A DNA stretch of 64,000 bases, taken from positions 3,535,501-3,599,500 of the forward strand of contig NZ_LBIA02000001.1 of assembly GCF_001006325.2 (NCBI RefSeq), given 5' to 3'. The number at the start of each line of letters is the position of its first letter. Position 1 is the first letter of the stretch. The stretch comes from Afipia massiliensis (GTDB lineage Bacteria; Pseudomonadota; Alphaproteobacteria; Rhizobiales; Xanthobacteraceae). The notes under the pieces are model-generated. The model worked only from the letters and a program-made list of their open reading frames with translations, did not search any database and was not told where the DNA came from. Below are positions 54,649-63,904 of the stretch, piece by piece. The position numbers were made by a program, and so were the translations under genes.

Positions 54649-54842
54649 ATGTCCGGCACCAGCGAGGGAGCCTTTTCGCCATCGAGCTCGGGCAAACGTG
54701 CGATCACCGCGCGCAGGCGCTGCGACATGTCCGGCGACTCGCGATTGAGCGCATCGCGCAGCTTTTCGCCGATGCCTTGCCAGACGGCCTCGCAGTGGAT
54801 GTGATCGAGATGGACGTCCCGCGTGTCGACTCGATTGGGCAT
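54636..54842 (-). CDS. Small hypothetical protein (68 aa)
   Basis: The ATG at 54842 gives 68 residues: PNRVDTRDVHLDHIHCEAV, a helical amphipathic middle (IGEKLRDALNRESPDM) and RLRAVIARLPELD. The protein looks soluble and folded, with no signal peptide. A TTG start at 54854 is possible. It sits alone between the ABC-F gene and the His-rich pair; its 3' end lies in the palindrome at 54627. Family not recognised. Confidence 0.55.
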   Translation of the reverse strand: MPNRVDTRDVHLDHIHCEAVWQGIGEKLRDALNRESPDMSQRLRAVIARLPELDGEKAPSLVPDMQTR

Positions 54843-54991
54843 GGCGTGTTCCAATTCGTTTCAACTTCAATTCAAATTACACCGGACCAAGTCCACAGGG
54901 GTGAATTCGTTCAGACGTTCGCGCCGGATGGTGAGCAACCGGTAAAAATTAAAACTTCGGGAACCGGGAACTTGCGATGAGGATGAAGAAA

Positions 54992-55020
54992 GCCCCCGAA
55001 CAGTGTCACCTGCCGGGGGC
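54992..55020 (-). terminator. Terminator of the first His/Gly-rich gene
   Basis: GCCCCCG and CGGGGGC arms enclose a 15-base loop; on the minus strand the stem is followed by TTTCTTC. It is 33 bases past the stop at 55053. Confidence 0.75.
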
Positions 55021-55052
55021 CTGAAGTCTGGGAGAAGCGGATTGCGATCTGC

Positions 55053-55313
55053 TTAGTAGCAGACGTTCACCACGCGGTAGCGCAGGCCATACGGCGTATC
55101 GACCAGGCGCTTCACGTAGCAGCCGCCATAACCGCCGCCGTAGCCGCCGGCGAAGAAGCCGTACCCGCCACCCCAGTGGCCGTGGCCGTGATGGTGACCA
55201 TGATGATGGTGATGATGCCAGCCCTTGCCCTTGGCTGAAGCGGCGGTGGGAAGCATGGCGGCGGTGGACAGAGCAGCGACAGCAGCCAGTCCAAGAACGA
55301 GTTTGCGCAACAT
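55053..55313 (-). CDS. Exported His/Gly-rich protein, copy A
   Basis: The 86-residue product has a signal peptide ending near ASA-KG, then a cluster of 12 histidines within 17 residues (about residues 33-49), a Gly/Tyr/Phe stretch, and a conserved C-terminal domain GGCYVKRLVDTPYGLRYRVV ending in NVCY. The two cysteines probably form a disulfide. The His cluster suggests metal binding. It is a paralogue of the gene at 55483 and both have their own terminators. Confidence 0.85.
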   Translation of the reverse strand: MLRKLVLGLAAVAALSTAAMLPTAASAKGKGWHHHHHHGHHHGHGHWGGGYGFFAGGYGGGYGGCYVKRLVDTPYGLRYRVVNVCY

Positions 55314-55411
55314 GACAAGTCTCCTTCGGTTTGGCGCGGGGCGCCTTGATGTGTCCCTGCATGTCTGTCGATGCGTCCGTGCGGATGGTTCGATCCGCCG
55401 GTGCGAAAAAA

Positions 55412-55436
55412 GACCGGCCGCTTTTGGCGGCCGGTC
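55412..55436 (-). terminator. Terminator of the second His/Gly-rich gene
   Basis: GACCGGCCGC and GCGGCCGGTC form a 10-bp stem; the A6 run at 55406-55411 becomes a U-run on the minus transcript. It lies 46 bases past the stop. Confidence 0.8.
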
Positions 55437-55482
55437 AAGTCCGGGAACCGGGTTCGGGGAAGTCAGGAAAGCAATCGCTGGA

Positions 55483-55782
55483 TCAGTAGCAGCGATTTAC
55501 CAGCCGCTCCCGATAGCCCCACGGGGTCGGAACCAGACGGCGCACGTAACAGCCGCCGTAACCGCCACCTGCAAAGTAACTCGGAGCGCCCCAGCCGCGA
55601 CCGCCCCAGCCACGATGATGATGGTGGTGATGACCGCCATGTCCACCGTGCCAGCCGCCGTGTCCGCCGCCACCCAAGACACCGACGCTGCGCCATTCCC
55701 GCGCCGAGGCAGCCGAAGGCGTCAATGCAGCCGCACCGAGAGCTGCCGCCGCGATGCATACAAGTGCGAGTTTGCGAAACAT
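55483..55782 (-). CDS. Exported His/Gly-rich protein, copy B
   Basis: The ATG at 55782 has AAGGAG six bases upstream and gives 99 residues. A signal peptide ends at ASA-RE, followed by a Gly/His segment with a run of six His, a Trp/Gly region, and the C-terminal motif GGCYVRRLVPTPWGYRERLV ending NRCY. This end aligns almost residue by residue with copy A, so the pair arose by duplication. It may bind metal in the periplasm or at the surface; no direct evidence of function. Confidence 0.85.
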   Translation of the reverse strand: MFRKLALVCIAAAALGAAALTPSAASAREWRSVGVLGGGGHGGWHGGHGGHHHHHHRGWGGRGWGAPSYFAGGGYGGCYVRRLVPTPWGYRERLVNRCY

Positions 55783-56106
55783 GGTCATCTCCTTAAGTTC
55801 GCTGCGAGGCGTGGGCGGGATACGCCAAACCTCGCTGCTCATAAAGTTAGACCCGCGATCCTGAACCTGACCGTGCTGGCCGGGTCAGTCAGCGTTCATG
55901 TTGATGAAATCGGAGTAAGCTTGGAAGTAAGCCTTGGGAGAGGTTGATAAAATCGAAGCAGGGCTTGGCAGGAGCGCGCTGCGGGGGTATCGGGGGCGTG
56001 ATGTCGTCCATCCCGGGCGGGCTCTGGTATACCAGCTTGCCGTCGCATCACCGCGCCGTTATAAGCGCGGCAACCCTTCCAACAGACCCTTCCAAGGACA
56101 GTTATC
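55783..56106. other. Intergenic region before ndk
   Basis: A divergent region of 324 bases carrying the promoters of copy B and ndk. I see no gene or strong structure. Confidence 0.5.
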
Positions 56107-56529
56107 ATGGCGATTGAGCGCACCTTTTCGATTATCAAGCCGGACGCGACCGCGCGCAATCTGACCGGCGCCGTCAACGCCATTATCGAAAAGGCCGGAC
56201 TGAAGATCGTTGCGCAAAAGCGCATCCTGATGACCCGCGCCCAGGCCGAGACGTTCTACGCCGTGCACAAGGCGCGTCCGTTCTTCGGCGAACTGGTCGA
56301 TTTCATGATTTCCGGCCCGGTGGTGGTCCAGGTCCTCGAAGGCGAGGGCGCCATCCTGAAGTATCGCGACGTGATGGGCGCGACCGATCCGTCGAAGGCC
56401 GCTGACGGCACCATCCGCAAGGCGCACGCCAAGTCGATCGGCGAGAACTCGGTGCATGGTTCGGACGCTGCCGAAACCGCGACGATCGAGATCGCGCAGT
56501 TCTTTGCAGGAAATGAAATCGTCGGCTGA
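56107..56529 (+). CDS. ndk: Nucleoside diphosphate kinase
   Basis: Ndk transfers the gamma-phosphate among nucleoside di- and triphosphates. The 140-residue product has the family length, [20 protein letters not shown] split at the KPDA motif, and catalytic His in [13 protein letters not shown]. It is followed by the TerC-like gene 37 bases on. Confidence 0.98.
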   Translation: MAIERTFSIIKPDATARNLTGAVNAIIEKAGLKIVAQKRILMTRAQAETFYAVHKARPFFGELVDFMISGPVVVQVLEGEGAILKYRDVMGATDPSKAADGTIRKAHAKSIGENSVHGSDAAETATIEIAQFFAGNEIVG

Positions 56530-56566
56530 GTAACAGCCGCACTAAATTGGCCGGGGGGCCTTTGAC

Positions 56567-57403
56567 GTGAACTGGATTGCGCAGATCTTCGATCCCGCCT
56601 CCATCGGCGGTCTCGTCACTCAGTTCGAGAGTGAGATTCAGCACCCCCAGTTCTGGGTCGCCCTGACCAAGATCATCTGGATCAACGTGCTGTTGTCCGG
56701 TGACAACGCGCTGGTGATTGCGCTGGCATGCCGCGGACTGCAACCCAGTCAGCGCGTATGGGGCATGGTGCTGGGTGCGGGTGTTGCGGTTTTCCTGCGC
56801 ATCATCTTCACCTTCATCGTCGTGACGCTGATGACGATTCCGTTCCTCAAGCTGATCGGCGGACTGGCGCTGATCGTCATCGCGGCGAAACTCCTCGTGC
56901 CTGAAAAGGAAGACGAGGACGGCGTGCAGGCCGCGGCCCATCTGTGGGCGGCGGTGCGCATCGTCGCCATCGCCGACATCATCATGAGCCTCGACAACGT
57001 CATCGCGGTCGCGGCCGCCGCCAACGGCAGCATCGTGCTGATGGTGCTCGGCCTTGCGATCAGCATTCCGATGATCGTGGCCGGAGCTGCGCTGATCATG
57101 GCGCTGCTCGACCGCATGCCGGCCTTGATCTGGCTGGGCGCAGCACTGCTGGGCTGGATCGCGGGCGAGGTGATCGCCACCGATCCTGCCGTTGTGCCCT
57201 TGCTGCACAGTGTGCTCAACGGCCACATCGCGCTCGATCTCGATACGACCTCGACGATGTTCGGCTTCGCCAGGCATCTCAAGTTCGATGGCGAGATCGG
57301 CGAGATCACGCTCGCATTGCTCGGCGTGATCGTGGTGCTGGCGGTGGGTACGGTCTGGCGCCGCCGCGCATTGCGCGAACACGAAGCACCTGCGGCGGCC
57401 TGA
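56567..57403 (+). CDS. TerC/YjbE-family integral membrane protein
   Basis: The GTG at 56567 gives 278 residues with seven or so membrane helices. Diagnostic repeats are INVLLSGDNALVIALA and IADIIMSLDNVIAVAA, with Asp-Asn pairs inside helices likely to bind metal. Family members export Mn2+ or Ca2+, or load metal onto exoenzymes. No yybP-ykoY manganese riboswitch can precede it because only 37 bases separate it from ndk. Confidence 0.92.
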   Translation: MNWIAQIFDPASIGGLVTQFESEIQHPQFWVALTKIIWINVLLSGDNALVIALACRGLQPSQRVWGMVLGAGVAVFLRIIFTFIVVTLMTIPFLKLIGGLALIVIAAKLLVPEKEDEDGVQAAAHLWAAVRIVAIADIIMSLDNVIAVAAAANGSIVLMVLGLAISIPMIVAGAALIMALLDRMPALIWLGAALLGWIAGEVIATDPAVVPLLHSVLNGHIALDLDTTSTMFGFARHLKFDGEIGEITLALLGVIVVLAVGTVWRRRALREHEAPAAA

Positions 57404-57422
57404 GGCCGCGACACTTAGCGCA

Positions 57423-58472
57423 TTACCACTTCAACTCGACGCCCAGCGTCCCCTGGTGCGACTGGTATCCGTCGCGGAACCTGCCGTCGTAGTTGGCGTA
57501 AAGCCGAGCCGCATTGCTGAAGATCCAGGACGCGGCAGCACCCGCGTCGGCACCGTTCCGACTTTCGCCAATGCCTTGCACGCTGATCGCGTTGTTGCCG
57601 AGGCTGACCTGAACCGCGCCGATGTTCTGCGCGAAGTTATCGACGAACTTGCCATACACCGACACGTCGATCGCCTGCTGGCCGACGATCCAGTAATGGC
57701 CGACTTCCGCGCCGGCCAGTACACGGGCGCGTTCGCCGTGCCCGGCGGCGACCGTCACCGGATTGAGGCCGCCGACCTCCGAGAAACTGTCTGTGCGCGC
57801 CGAAACGTATTCGAGTGCGACCTTGGGCACGATCCGGCTCTGGCCGAAGGAGTAGGTATAGTTGAGCTCGCCGAGCACGCCGTCGATGCTGCCGCGATAG
57901 TTCGCGAGCGCGCCGCCGATCAATGTGGCGCGGGTTGAACTGATCCGCGCGAAACCATGAACCGCCGCCATCGCCACCGTCCACGGGCCGTTGACGTATG
58001 ATGCGTTGACGCCAAGCTGCGTCATGCCGAGCGTTGCGGATTGCAGCGCGAGCGGTACATCGATCCAGGTGTGACTCTGATCGACCGAAAATCCGACGTT
58101 CAGGCCGGGCGCAACGGTGGTGCCGATGCCGCCGACGATCCCAAGCGTCCCGCGCTTGTCGCCGACGAAGGTGCCTTGTGCGGCCGTGCGCGCGCGGATG
58201 CCGTAGGTTTCCGCCCATGTCCGGTACAGCGGCTCGGCGGTGCTTTGCGACGCGCCACCGCCGCCGGAATTATCCCGCGCTGCGTATCCGTAGGTCGCTT
58301 CACGTGCGAGACGTTGCAGAAAGCTGCTGCCGATGTCGAATTGCGCGGCGTTGACCGAGAATTGGGCGTTGTTGTCAGTGACGCCCGGGACGGGTGGTAC
58401 GAATTGTGCGCTGGCGTTTGAGGCCGCGCACATCGCGGTCAGGCCGGCCACAGTCGCGTGCAGCACCTTCAT
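57423..58472 (-). CDS. Autotransporter-type outer membrane beta-barrel protein
   Basis: The ATG at 58472 (signal MKVLHATVAGLTAMCAASNA) gives 349 residues; 58508 is an alternative. After a short passenger-like N-terminus, residues about 95-349 form an autotransporter beta-domain: TWAETYGIRARTAAQG, GIVGGIGTTVAPGLNVGFSV, YRGSIDGVLGELNYTYSFG, ending GTLGVELKW with terminal Trp. The passenger is tiny, so this may serve as a porin-like barrel. It converges on the TerC-like gene. Confidence 0.88.
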   Translation of the reverse strand: MKVLHATVAGLTAMCAASNASAQFVPPVPGVTDNNAQFSVNAAQFDIGSSFLQRLAREATYGYAARDNSGGGGASQSTAEPLYRTWAETYGIRARTAAQGTFVGDKRGTLGIVGGIGTTVAPGLNVGFSVDQSHTWIDVPLALQSATLGMTQLGVNASYVNGPWTVAMAAVHGFARISSTRATLIGGALANYRGSIDGVLGELNYTYSFGQSRIVPKVALEYVSARTDSFSEVGGLNPVTVAAGHGERARVLAGAEVGHYWIVGQQAIDVSVYGKFVDNFAQNIGAVQVSLGNNAISVQGIGESRNGADAGAAASWIFSNAARLYANYDGRFRDGYQSHQGTLGVELKW

Positions 58473-58826
58473 GCGCCTCAAGCCCGGTCGCGATGCTGTC
58501 ATTCTCATAAAAACGGAACTCAAATGGATTTGCTGCAACCGCGTCCCGCGATTAGCCGCGAATCCAACGCTTGCGTCAACGTGCCGCCGCGCAGACCGGA
58601 GCCATTCGCACCCTCTGTGTTGCTCGCGCCACAGGCATTTTGTGGCTTCGTACCGTCTTGCTAAGACGAAATTTTCGTGTTGGGATTGTTGCTGCAATCG
58701 GATTTGGGCCGTTCGGCTGTGCACTTGGAAGACACTACATCCAGCAAAACATTTGAAGCCCGCTAGCGGCGTGGCACGCGATGAGCGTGACCGCGTCTTT
58801 TTTATATCTGAACGAGGAGACGGACG
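58473..58826. other. Region upstream of the cold shock gene
   Basis: These 354 bases lie between the divergent barrel protein and the cold shock gene. The part before 58827 is AT-richer than average and likely contains the long 5' leader typical of cold shock genes. No other gene is visible. Confidence 0.5.
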
Positions 58827-59030
58827 TTGGCAAAAGGTACGGTGAAGTGGTTCAACCCGACCAAAGGCTACGGGTTCATCAAACCGGTGGTCGGTGACAA
58901 GGACGTGTTCGTTCACATCTCGGCGGTGGAACGCGCAGGGCTTTCCACCCTCAACGAAAACCAGACTGTCGAATACGATCTCGTGGATAATCGCGGCAAG
59001 TCATCCGCGGAAAACCTGAAAGTTTCCTGA
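58827..59030 (+). CDS. Cold shock protein (CspA family)
   Basis: The TTG start follows GAGGAG and gives 67 residues. RNA-binding motifs KGYGFIKP (RNP1) and VFVHISAVE (RNP2) are intact; it begins AKGTVKWFNPTKG. Such proteins melt RNA structure during cold or growth transitions. The gene ends in a strong terminator. Confidence 0.97.
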   Translation: MAKGTVKWFNPTKGYGFIKPVVGDKDVFVHISAVERAGLSTLNENQTVEYDLVDNRGKSSAENLKVS

Positions 59031-59056
59031 TCGCGACATAACGGGAATGCGATGCT

Positions 59057-59082
59057 CCCCCGGCCACCAGCCGGGGGTTTTT
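59057..59082 (+). terminator. Terminator of the cold shock gene
   Basis: CCCCCGGC-CACCA-GCCGGGGG followed by TTTTT is a classic rho-independent terminator 27 bases after the stop. Confidence 0.9.
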
Positions 59083-59192
59083 GTTTGTGCCTTCGAGTTC
59101 GGCGGCGCAGAGCGTGAATTCTGCGTGATCGCTGTTTCGTACCTTGAACGGTTGGCTGGCCTGTGCGTTGCCAGAGGACACTGAGGATCAAT

Positions 59193-60527
59193 ATGTACAG
59201 CAATAGCCGCACCATCCTTCTGCTTGGGGCACTTGCCCTGACCTTGGCCGCCTGCAATGAGCAGGCGAACGTCCCCATTGAGCAGGGTTACGGCCCCAAG
59301 CCGACGTTGCCGGAGCCGAAGAGTTCGTGGATACCGACGGTCAAGATCGCCACCGCCACGGGTTGGCCATCCGGTGAAAAGCCGACGGCAGCGGACGGGT
59401 TTTCAGTGACGGCGCTCGCGTCCGGCCTGGATCATCCACGCACGCTGTTCGTATTGCCGAACGGCGACGTGCTGGTTGCGGAAACCAATGCCCCGCCGAA
59501 GCCCGATGACGGCGGCGGAATCAAGGGGTGGGTAACCAAGAAGGTGATGGGACGTGCAGGCGCAGGCGTGCCGAGCGCGAACCGCATCACGCTGCTGCGT
59601 GACGCGGACGGCGATGGCAAGGCCGAGACGAAATCCGTCTTTCTCGAAAATCTGAATTCGCCGTTCGGCATGGCGCTGGTGGGCAATGATTTCTACGTCG
59701 CCAACACCGATGCGATCATGAAGTTCACCTACCGCGACGGCGACACCAGGATCACGACGGCCGGCACCAAGGTGGCGGATCTGCCAGGCGGCCGGCGCAA
59801 TCATCACTGGACCAAGGATCTGATCGCCGGTCCCGACGGGACGAAGCTCTATGCGACCGTCGGCTCCAACAGCAATGTCGGCGAAAACGGCATGGAGGCA
59901 GAGAAGGATCGCGCGGCCGTTCTCGAAATCGACATCGCGACAGGCTCGTCGCGGGTGTTCGCGTCGGGACTGCGTAATCCGAACGGGCCCGCGTGGCAGC
60001 CGCAGAGCGGCGCGCTGTGGGTTGCGGTCAATGAGCGCGACGAAATCGGCAGCGATCTCGTGCCTGACTACATGACGTCCGTGAAGGACGGCGGGTTCTA
60101 CGGCTGGCCTTACAGCTACTTTGGCCAGCATGTGGACGTGCGCGTCAGCCCGCCGCGTCCGGACCTTGTGGCCAAGGCGATCGTGCCGGACTACGCGCTC
60201 GGGCCGCACACCGCGTCGCTCGGACTGACGTTCTATCAGGGCGATCTGTTTTCAGAGTCGTTCAAGAATGGCGCGTTCGTCGGCCAACACGGATCATGGA
60301 ACAGGAATCCGCGCAGCGGCTACAAGGTGATCTTTGTGCCGTTCAAGGACGGTATGCCGTCCGGCAAGCCGCAGGATATCCTCACCGGATTTCTCAACGA
60401 CCAGGGAGAAGCGCGTGGCAGGCCGGTGGGCGTGGCGATCGACAAGCAGGGTGCGCTGCTGGTGGCCGACGACGTCGGCAACATGGTGTGGCGCGTGACC
60501 CCTGCGGCAAAGTCCGCGTCTAGGTAA
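59193..60527 (+). CDS. Lipoprotein sorbosone-dehydrogenase-like (PQQ-type beta-propeller)
   Basis: The ATG at 59193 with GAGGA upstream gives 444 residues. A lipobox (LTLAAC) anchors it in the membrane. The rest is a six-bladed propeller of the soluble glucose/sorbosone dehydrogenase family: GLDHPRTLFVLPNGDVLVAE, SPFGMALVGNDFYVANTD, GSNSNVGENGMEAEKDRAAV split, RNPNGPAWQPQSGALW, and GQHGSWNRNPRSGYKVIFVP. Relatives oxidise aldose sugars with PQQ; the substrate here is unknown. Its end overlaps the converging purN by 8 bases. Confidence 0.9.
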   Translation: MYSNSRTILLLGALALTLAACNEQANVPIEQGYGPKPTLPEPKSSWIPTVKIATATGWPSGEKPTAADGFSVTALASGLDHPRTLFVLPNGDVLVAETNAPPKPDDGGGIKGWVTKKVMGRAGAGVPSANRITLLRDADGDGKAETKSVFLENLNSPFGMALVGNDFYVANTDAIMKFTYRDGDTRITTAGTKVADLPGGRRNHHWTKDLIAGPDGTKLYATVGSNSNVGENGMEAEKDRAAVLEIDIATGSSRVFASGLRNPNGPAWQPQSGALWVAVNERDEIGSDLVPDYMTSVKDGGFYGWPYSYFGQHVDVRVSPPRPDLVAKAIVPDYALGPHTASLGLTFYQGDLFSESFKNGAFVGQHGSWNRNPRSGYKVIFVPFKDGMPSGKPQDILTGFLNDQGEARGRPVGVAIDKQGALLVADDVGNMVWRVTPAAKSASR

Positions 60528-61173
60528 TCGCCGGCACGATCAGCGCGGTATCAGGACCTGCATTGCCGGTCTTGCAGAAGCCGTTCTCGAGCCGCGTGCC
60601 GCCGCTGGCGACGAGGCGCAGCGCATCCGGATAAATCCGATGCTCGACGCCGAGGACACGCACAGCCAGCGCGTCCGGCGTATCGTCGTCATGCACCGCG
60701 ACCGCGCCCTGCATGACGATCGGACCGGAGTCCATTTCCGGCACCACGAAATGAACCGTCGCGCCGTGAATCTTGACGCCGTCGGCCAGCGCGCGCTCGT
60801 GGGTATGCAGGCCGCGATAGGACGGCAGCAGGGCCGGGTGGATATTGAGCATCCGTCCCTCCCACTGCTTGACGAACCACGGCGTCAGCAGGCGCATGAA
60901 TCCTGCTAGGCAGACCAGTTCGATGTTGTGGGCCACAAGCACGTCATGCAGCTTGCGCTCGAATGCTTCGCGGTCCTTGCCGAACGGCTTGCTTTCCACG
61001 GTCGCGGTCTCGATCCCGGCGTCGCTCGCCTTTGCCAGTCCCCCGGCGCCCGCGATGTTGGAGATCACCAGAACGATCTCTGCGGGATAGTCCTTGGCCT
61101 TCGCGGCCTCGATCAGCGCGGTCATGTTCGAGCCGCGGCCCGAAATCAGAATGGCGACGCGGCGTCGTACCAT
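60520..61173 (-). CDS. purN: Phosphoribosylglycinamide formyltransferase PurN
   Basis: PurN formylates GAR with 10-formyl-THF in purine synthesis. The 217-residue product has ILISGRGSNMTALIEA, AGFMRLLTPWFV, the catalytic NIHPALLPSYRGLHTH and the Asp in VPEMDSGPIV. It starts one base after the purM stop, so it is translationally coupled. Confidence 0.98.
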   Translation of the reverse strand: MVRRRVAILISGRGSNMTALIEAAKAKDYPAEIVLVISNIAGAGGLAKASDAGIETATVESKPFGKDREAFERKLHDVLVAHNIELVCLAGFMRLLTPWFVKQWEGRMLNIHPALLPSYRGLHTHERALADGVKIHGATVHFVVPEMDSGPIVMQGAVAVHDDDTPDALAVRVLGVEHRIYPDALRLVASGGTRLENGFCKTGNAGPDTALIVPAIT

Positions 61174-61174
61174 C

Positions 61175-62248
61175 TCAATCCGCCAGGTTGAGGTGGCCGT
61201 CGTAAATCACGCGCTCGTCGCCTGATGCTTCGACCACTTCGCCAAGATCCACGACGCGCTCGCCATTCTGCGAGAATACGTCCATCACCTCGGCGAGCTG
61301 TTCGCGCTTGACGATCGCGATCATACCGATGCCGCAGTTGAAGGTGCGCAGCAATTCGAGTTCGGCAATGTTGCCCTCGCGCGCCAGCCACTTGAACACC
61401 GGCAACACCGGCACGGCGGTCAGATCAATGCGGACGCCGAGATGCTTCGGCAGTACGCGCGGGATATTGTCGGTGAAGCCGCCGCCGGTGATGTGGGCGA
61501 GGCCCTTGACCGCGCCGGTCTGGCGGATCGCCGCAAGGCAAGACTTCACATAGAGCTTGGTCGGCGTGAGCAGCGCTCCGCCGAGCGTCATCACGGGCGC
61601 GAACGGCGCCGGCGCGTCGAACGTCACGCCGGATTTCTCGACGACCTTGCGCACCAGCGAAAAGCCATTGGAATGGACGCCGGAGGAGGCGAGGCCGATC
61701 ACCGCGTCGCCGGGACCGATGTTCTTGTGCGGCAGCAGCGTGCCGCGTTCGGCCGCGCCCACCGCGAAGCCCGCGAGGTCATAGTCGCCGTCCTTGTAGA
61801 GGCCGGGCATTTCGGCGGTCTCGCCGCCGATCAGCGCGCAGCCGGATTCACGGCAGCCTTCGGCGACGCCCGCCACAATCGAGGCGGTGGCCTCGGGGTC
61901 GAGCTTGCCACAGGCGAAGTAGTCCAGAAAGAACAGCGGTTCCGCACCTTGAACGACGAGATCGTTGACCGACATCGCCACGAGGTCGATGCCTATGCCG
62001 CCGTGGATCCCGGTCTCGATGGCGATCTTGACCTTGGTGCCGACGCCGTCTGTGGCGGCAACCAGCACAGGGTCCTTGAAACCCGCAGCCTTGAGGTCAA
62101 ACAGGCCGCCGAAACCACCGATTTCGGCATCGGCGCCCGGCCGTGCGGTGGCGCGCACCATTGGCTTGATGAGGTCAACCAGCCGGTTTCCGGCGTCGAT
62201 ATCGACGCCAGCGGAGGAGTAGGTCAGGCCGGATTTTTGATCGGTCAT
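61175..62248 (-). CDS. purM: Phosphoribosylformylglycinamidine cyclo-ligase PurM
   Basis: PurM makes AIR from FGAM with ATP. The ATG at 62248 gives 357 residues: [52 protein letters not shown] split, [11 protein letters not shown], and [15 protein letters not shown]. It precedes purN in a two-gene operon. Its upstream region holds an inverted repeat and the divergent CDP-alcohol transferase gene. Confidence 0.98.
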   Translation of the reverse strand: MTDQKSGLTYSSAGVDIDAGNRLVDLIKPMVRATARPGADAEIGGFGGLFDLKAAGFKDPVLVAATDGVGTKVKIAIETGIHGGIGIDLVAMSVNDLVVQGAEPLFFLDYFACGKLDPEATASIVAGVAEGCRESGCALIGGETAEMPGLYKDGDYDLAGFAVGAAERGTLLPHKNIGPGDAVIGLASSGVHSNGFSLVRKVVEKSGVTFDAPAPFAPVMTLGGALLTPTKLYVKSCLAAIRQTGAVKGLAHITGGGFTDNIPRVLPKHLGVRIDLTAVPVLPVFKWLAREGNIAELELLRTFNCGIGMIAIVKREQLAEVMDVFSQNGERVVDLGEVVEASGDERVIYDGHLNLAD

Positions 62249-62595
62249 ACTAACCACCACACCAGGTTTCCGTGAGTTAGCCGGTGGTTACGTCGGATTT
62301 TGCGCTGGCGCAATGGCTGGTGGACGGGCTGTGCATAGCTAGGAGAACGGGACTTCTGACGGCGGGGCGTCCTGAAGTGGATTTGACATTCGCACCCGGC
62401 TCAACCGCAAGCGCGCAATGCGAATGTCAAATCCAAAACTGCTCTGGAAGCTTATACTTGCCAATGGTCCTTCGATTCTAACATTTGCAAAAGCGCCCCC
62501 TGAAACGGGACGCCAATGCTGGAATCCGACCGCCCGCCGCATCCTATGCAAGGCTGTGGGGGGCCGCTAAAAGACGGAGAGCCGGGAAAAAGCGC
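62249..62595. other. Divergent promoter region of purM and the phosphatidyltransferase gene
   Basis: A 347-base gene-free region. Apart from the inverted repeat at 62378-62435 I see no coding frame or riboswitch-like fold. Confidence 0.5.
62378..62435. repeat. 17-bp perfect inverted repeat
   Basis: TGGATTTGACATTCGCA (62378-62394) and TGCGAATGTCAAATCCA (62419-62435) are exact inverted copies separated by 24 bases. The element could form a strong hairpin or a cruciform. It may be a dispersed repeat or a two-site operator. Confidence 0.75.
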
Positions 62596-63141
62596 GTGAA
62601 TCTGCCGAACATCATCACTCTTGGCCGCATCTTGCTGGTGCCGGTCATCGTCTGGGCGATCGCGTCGAACCAGATGACCATCGCTTTTGTGATCTTCGTC
62701 GTGGCGGGGGTCAGCGATGCTATCGACGGGTTCCTCGCCAAGCGGTTCAACATGGCGACCGAAATCGGGGCGCTGCTCGATCCGGTCGCCGACAAGGCGC
62801 TGCTGGTGTCGATCTATGTCGCGCTCGGAATCTCGGGTGACATTCCGCGCTGGCTGGTGATCCTGGTGGTGTCGCGCGATTTCATGATTGTGGGCGCGGT
62901 GATCATCTCGTGGATTCTCGACAATCCCGTTCCGATGAAGCCGCTGATGGTGTCCAAGCTCAACACCGTGGCGCAGGTGGCGTTCGCCGCACTGGTGCTG
63001 GCATCGCTTGGTTTCGGTTTCAGTACAGCGCCTTACGAGATCGCGTTGATGTTGTGTGTCACGGTCTTGACGCTGCTTTCGGTGTCCTTCTATCTCGTCG
63101 AGTGGGCAAGGCACATGAGTGCAGGCGCTCCAACGCCTTGA
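62596..63141 (+). CDS. CDP-alcohol phosphatidyltransferase (PgsA-like)
   Basis: The GTG at 62596 (NLPNIITLGRILLVPVIV) gives 181 residues. The CDP-alcohol signature reads DAIDGFLAKRFNMATEIGALLDPVADK, here broken as DAIDGFLAKR, TEIGALLDP and VADK, with all catalytic Asp present. Four to six membrane helices surround it. It probably makes phosphatidylglycerolphosphate or cardiolipin precursors from CDP-diacylglycerol; the exact alcohol is uncertain. It is 40 bases upstream of hdaA. Confidence 0.93.
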   Translation: MNLPNIITLGRILLVPVIVWAIASNQMTIAFVIFVVAGVSDAIDGFLAKRFNMATEIGALLDPVADKALLVSIYVALGISGDIPRWLVILVVSRDFMIVGAVIISWILDNPVPMKPLMVSKLNTVAQVAFAALVLASLGFGFSTAPYEIALMLCVTVLTLLSVSFYLVEWARHMSAGAPTP

Positions 63142-63181
63142 ATGCGATGATGGCCGCGTATTGCGTACCTGGAGTGACTGC

Positions 63182-63865
63182 GTGGTAGTCCGCGTCCGCC
63201 CTCGTCAATTGGCCCTTGCGTTGCCGCACGCGGAGAGCCTGACGCGCGACAATTTTCTGGAAGGTTCCGCGAACGCGCAGGCGCTTGCCCTGATCGATGC
63301 GTGGCCGGATTGGCCCAACCGCGTGATGATGCTGGTGGGGCCCGAGGGCAGCGGCAAAAGCCATCTCGCGTCGATCTGGGCGGATGAGGCGGGCGCGCGG
63401 TCGGTCGCGGCACATACGCTGACACCGGACAATGTGCCGGGCGAGCTCGCGACCGGAGCGCTGGTTGTGGACGATCTCGACCCCGCGTCATTCGACGATC
63501 GCGCGCTGTTTCACCTGCTCAACCTCGCACGCGAAGACGAGGCCTATATCCTGATGACGGGGCGGGCGCAGCCGTCCTCGTTCGCGGTGACGTTGCACGA
63601 CCTGCGGTCGCGGTTGCGGGCGGTGCCGGTGGTGACGCTGACGCCGCCGGACGATCAGTTGTTTCGCGCGCTGATCGTCAAGTTCTGCGCCGACCGGCAG
63701 ATGAGTGTGGACGAGAGCATTGTCAGCTATCTCGCGACCCGCATCGAACGCTCGTTCGCGGCGGCGCGGCGAGCGGTCGAACAGCTCGACGAAGAGGCGC
63801 TTCGGCAGCGCCGCCCGGTGACCCGCGCGCTGGCGGCGGAAGTGCTGAAAGACACTGCGGCCTGA
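63182..63865 (+). CDS. hdaA: DnaA-related regulatory protein HdaA
   Basis: The GTG at 63182 with GGAG seven bases upstream gives 227 residues. It is a short AAA+ protein like DnaA domain III without the DnaA DNA-binding domain: RQLALALPHAESLTRDNFLEG split, clamp-binding QLALALP near the N-terminus, Walker A GPEGSGKSHLA, Walker B LVVDDLD, and ERSFAAARRAVEQLD. HdaA with the beta clamp stimulates ATP hydrolysis by DnaA and prevents over-initiation. Confidence 0.93.
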   Translation: MVVRVRPRQLALALPHAESLTRDNFLEGSANAQALALIDAWPDWPNRVMMLVGPEGSGKSHLASIWADEAGARSVAAHTLTPDNVPGELATGALVVDDLDPASFDDRALFHLLNLAREDEAYILMTGRAQPSSFAVTLHDLRSRLRAVPVVTLTPPDDQLFRALIVKFCADRQMSVDESIVSYLATRIERSFAAARRAVEQLDEEALRQRRPVTRALAAEVLKDTAA

Positions 63866-63904
63866 CCGCGCAGGGACTTGGTCATTAACCGGTCCTGGCT
63901 CATC

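Noticed and set aside
56530-56566. Possible manganese riboswitch before the TerC-like gene
   Set aside because: The gap after ndk is only 37 bases, too short for a yybP-ykoY element.
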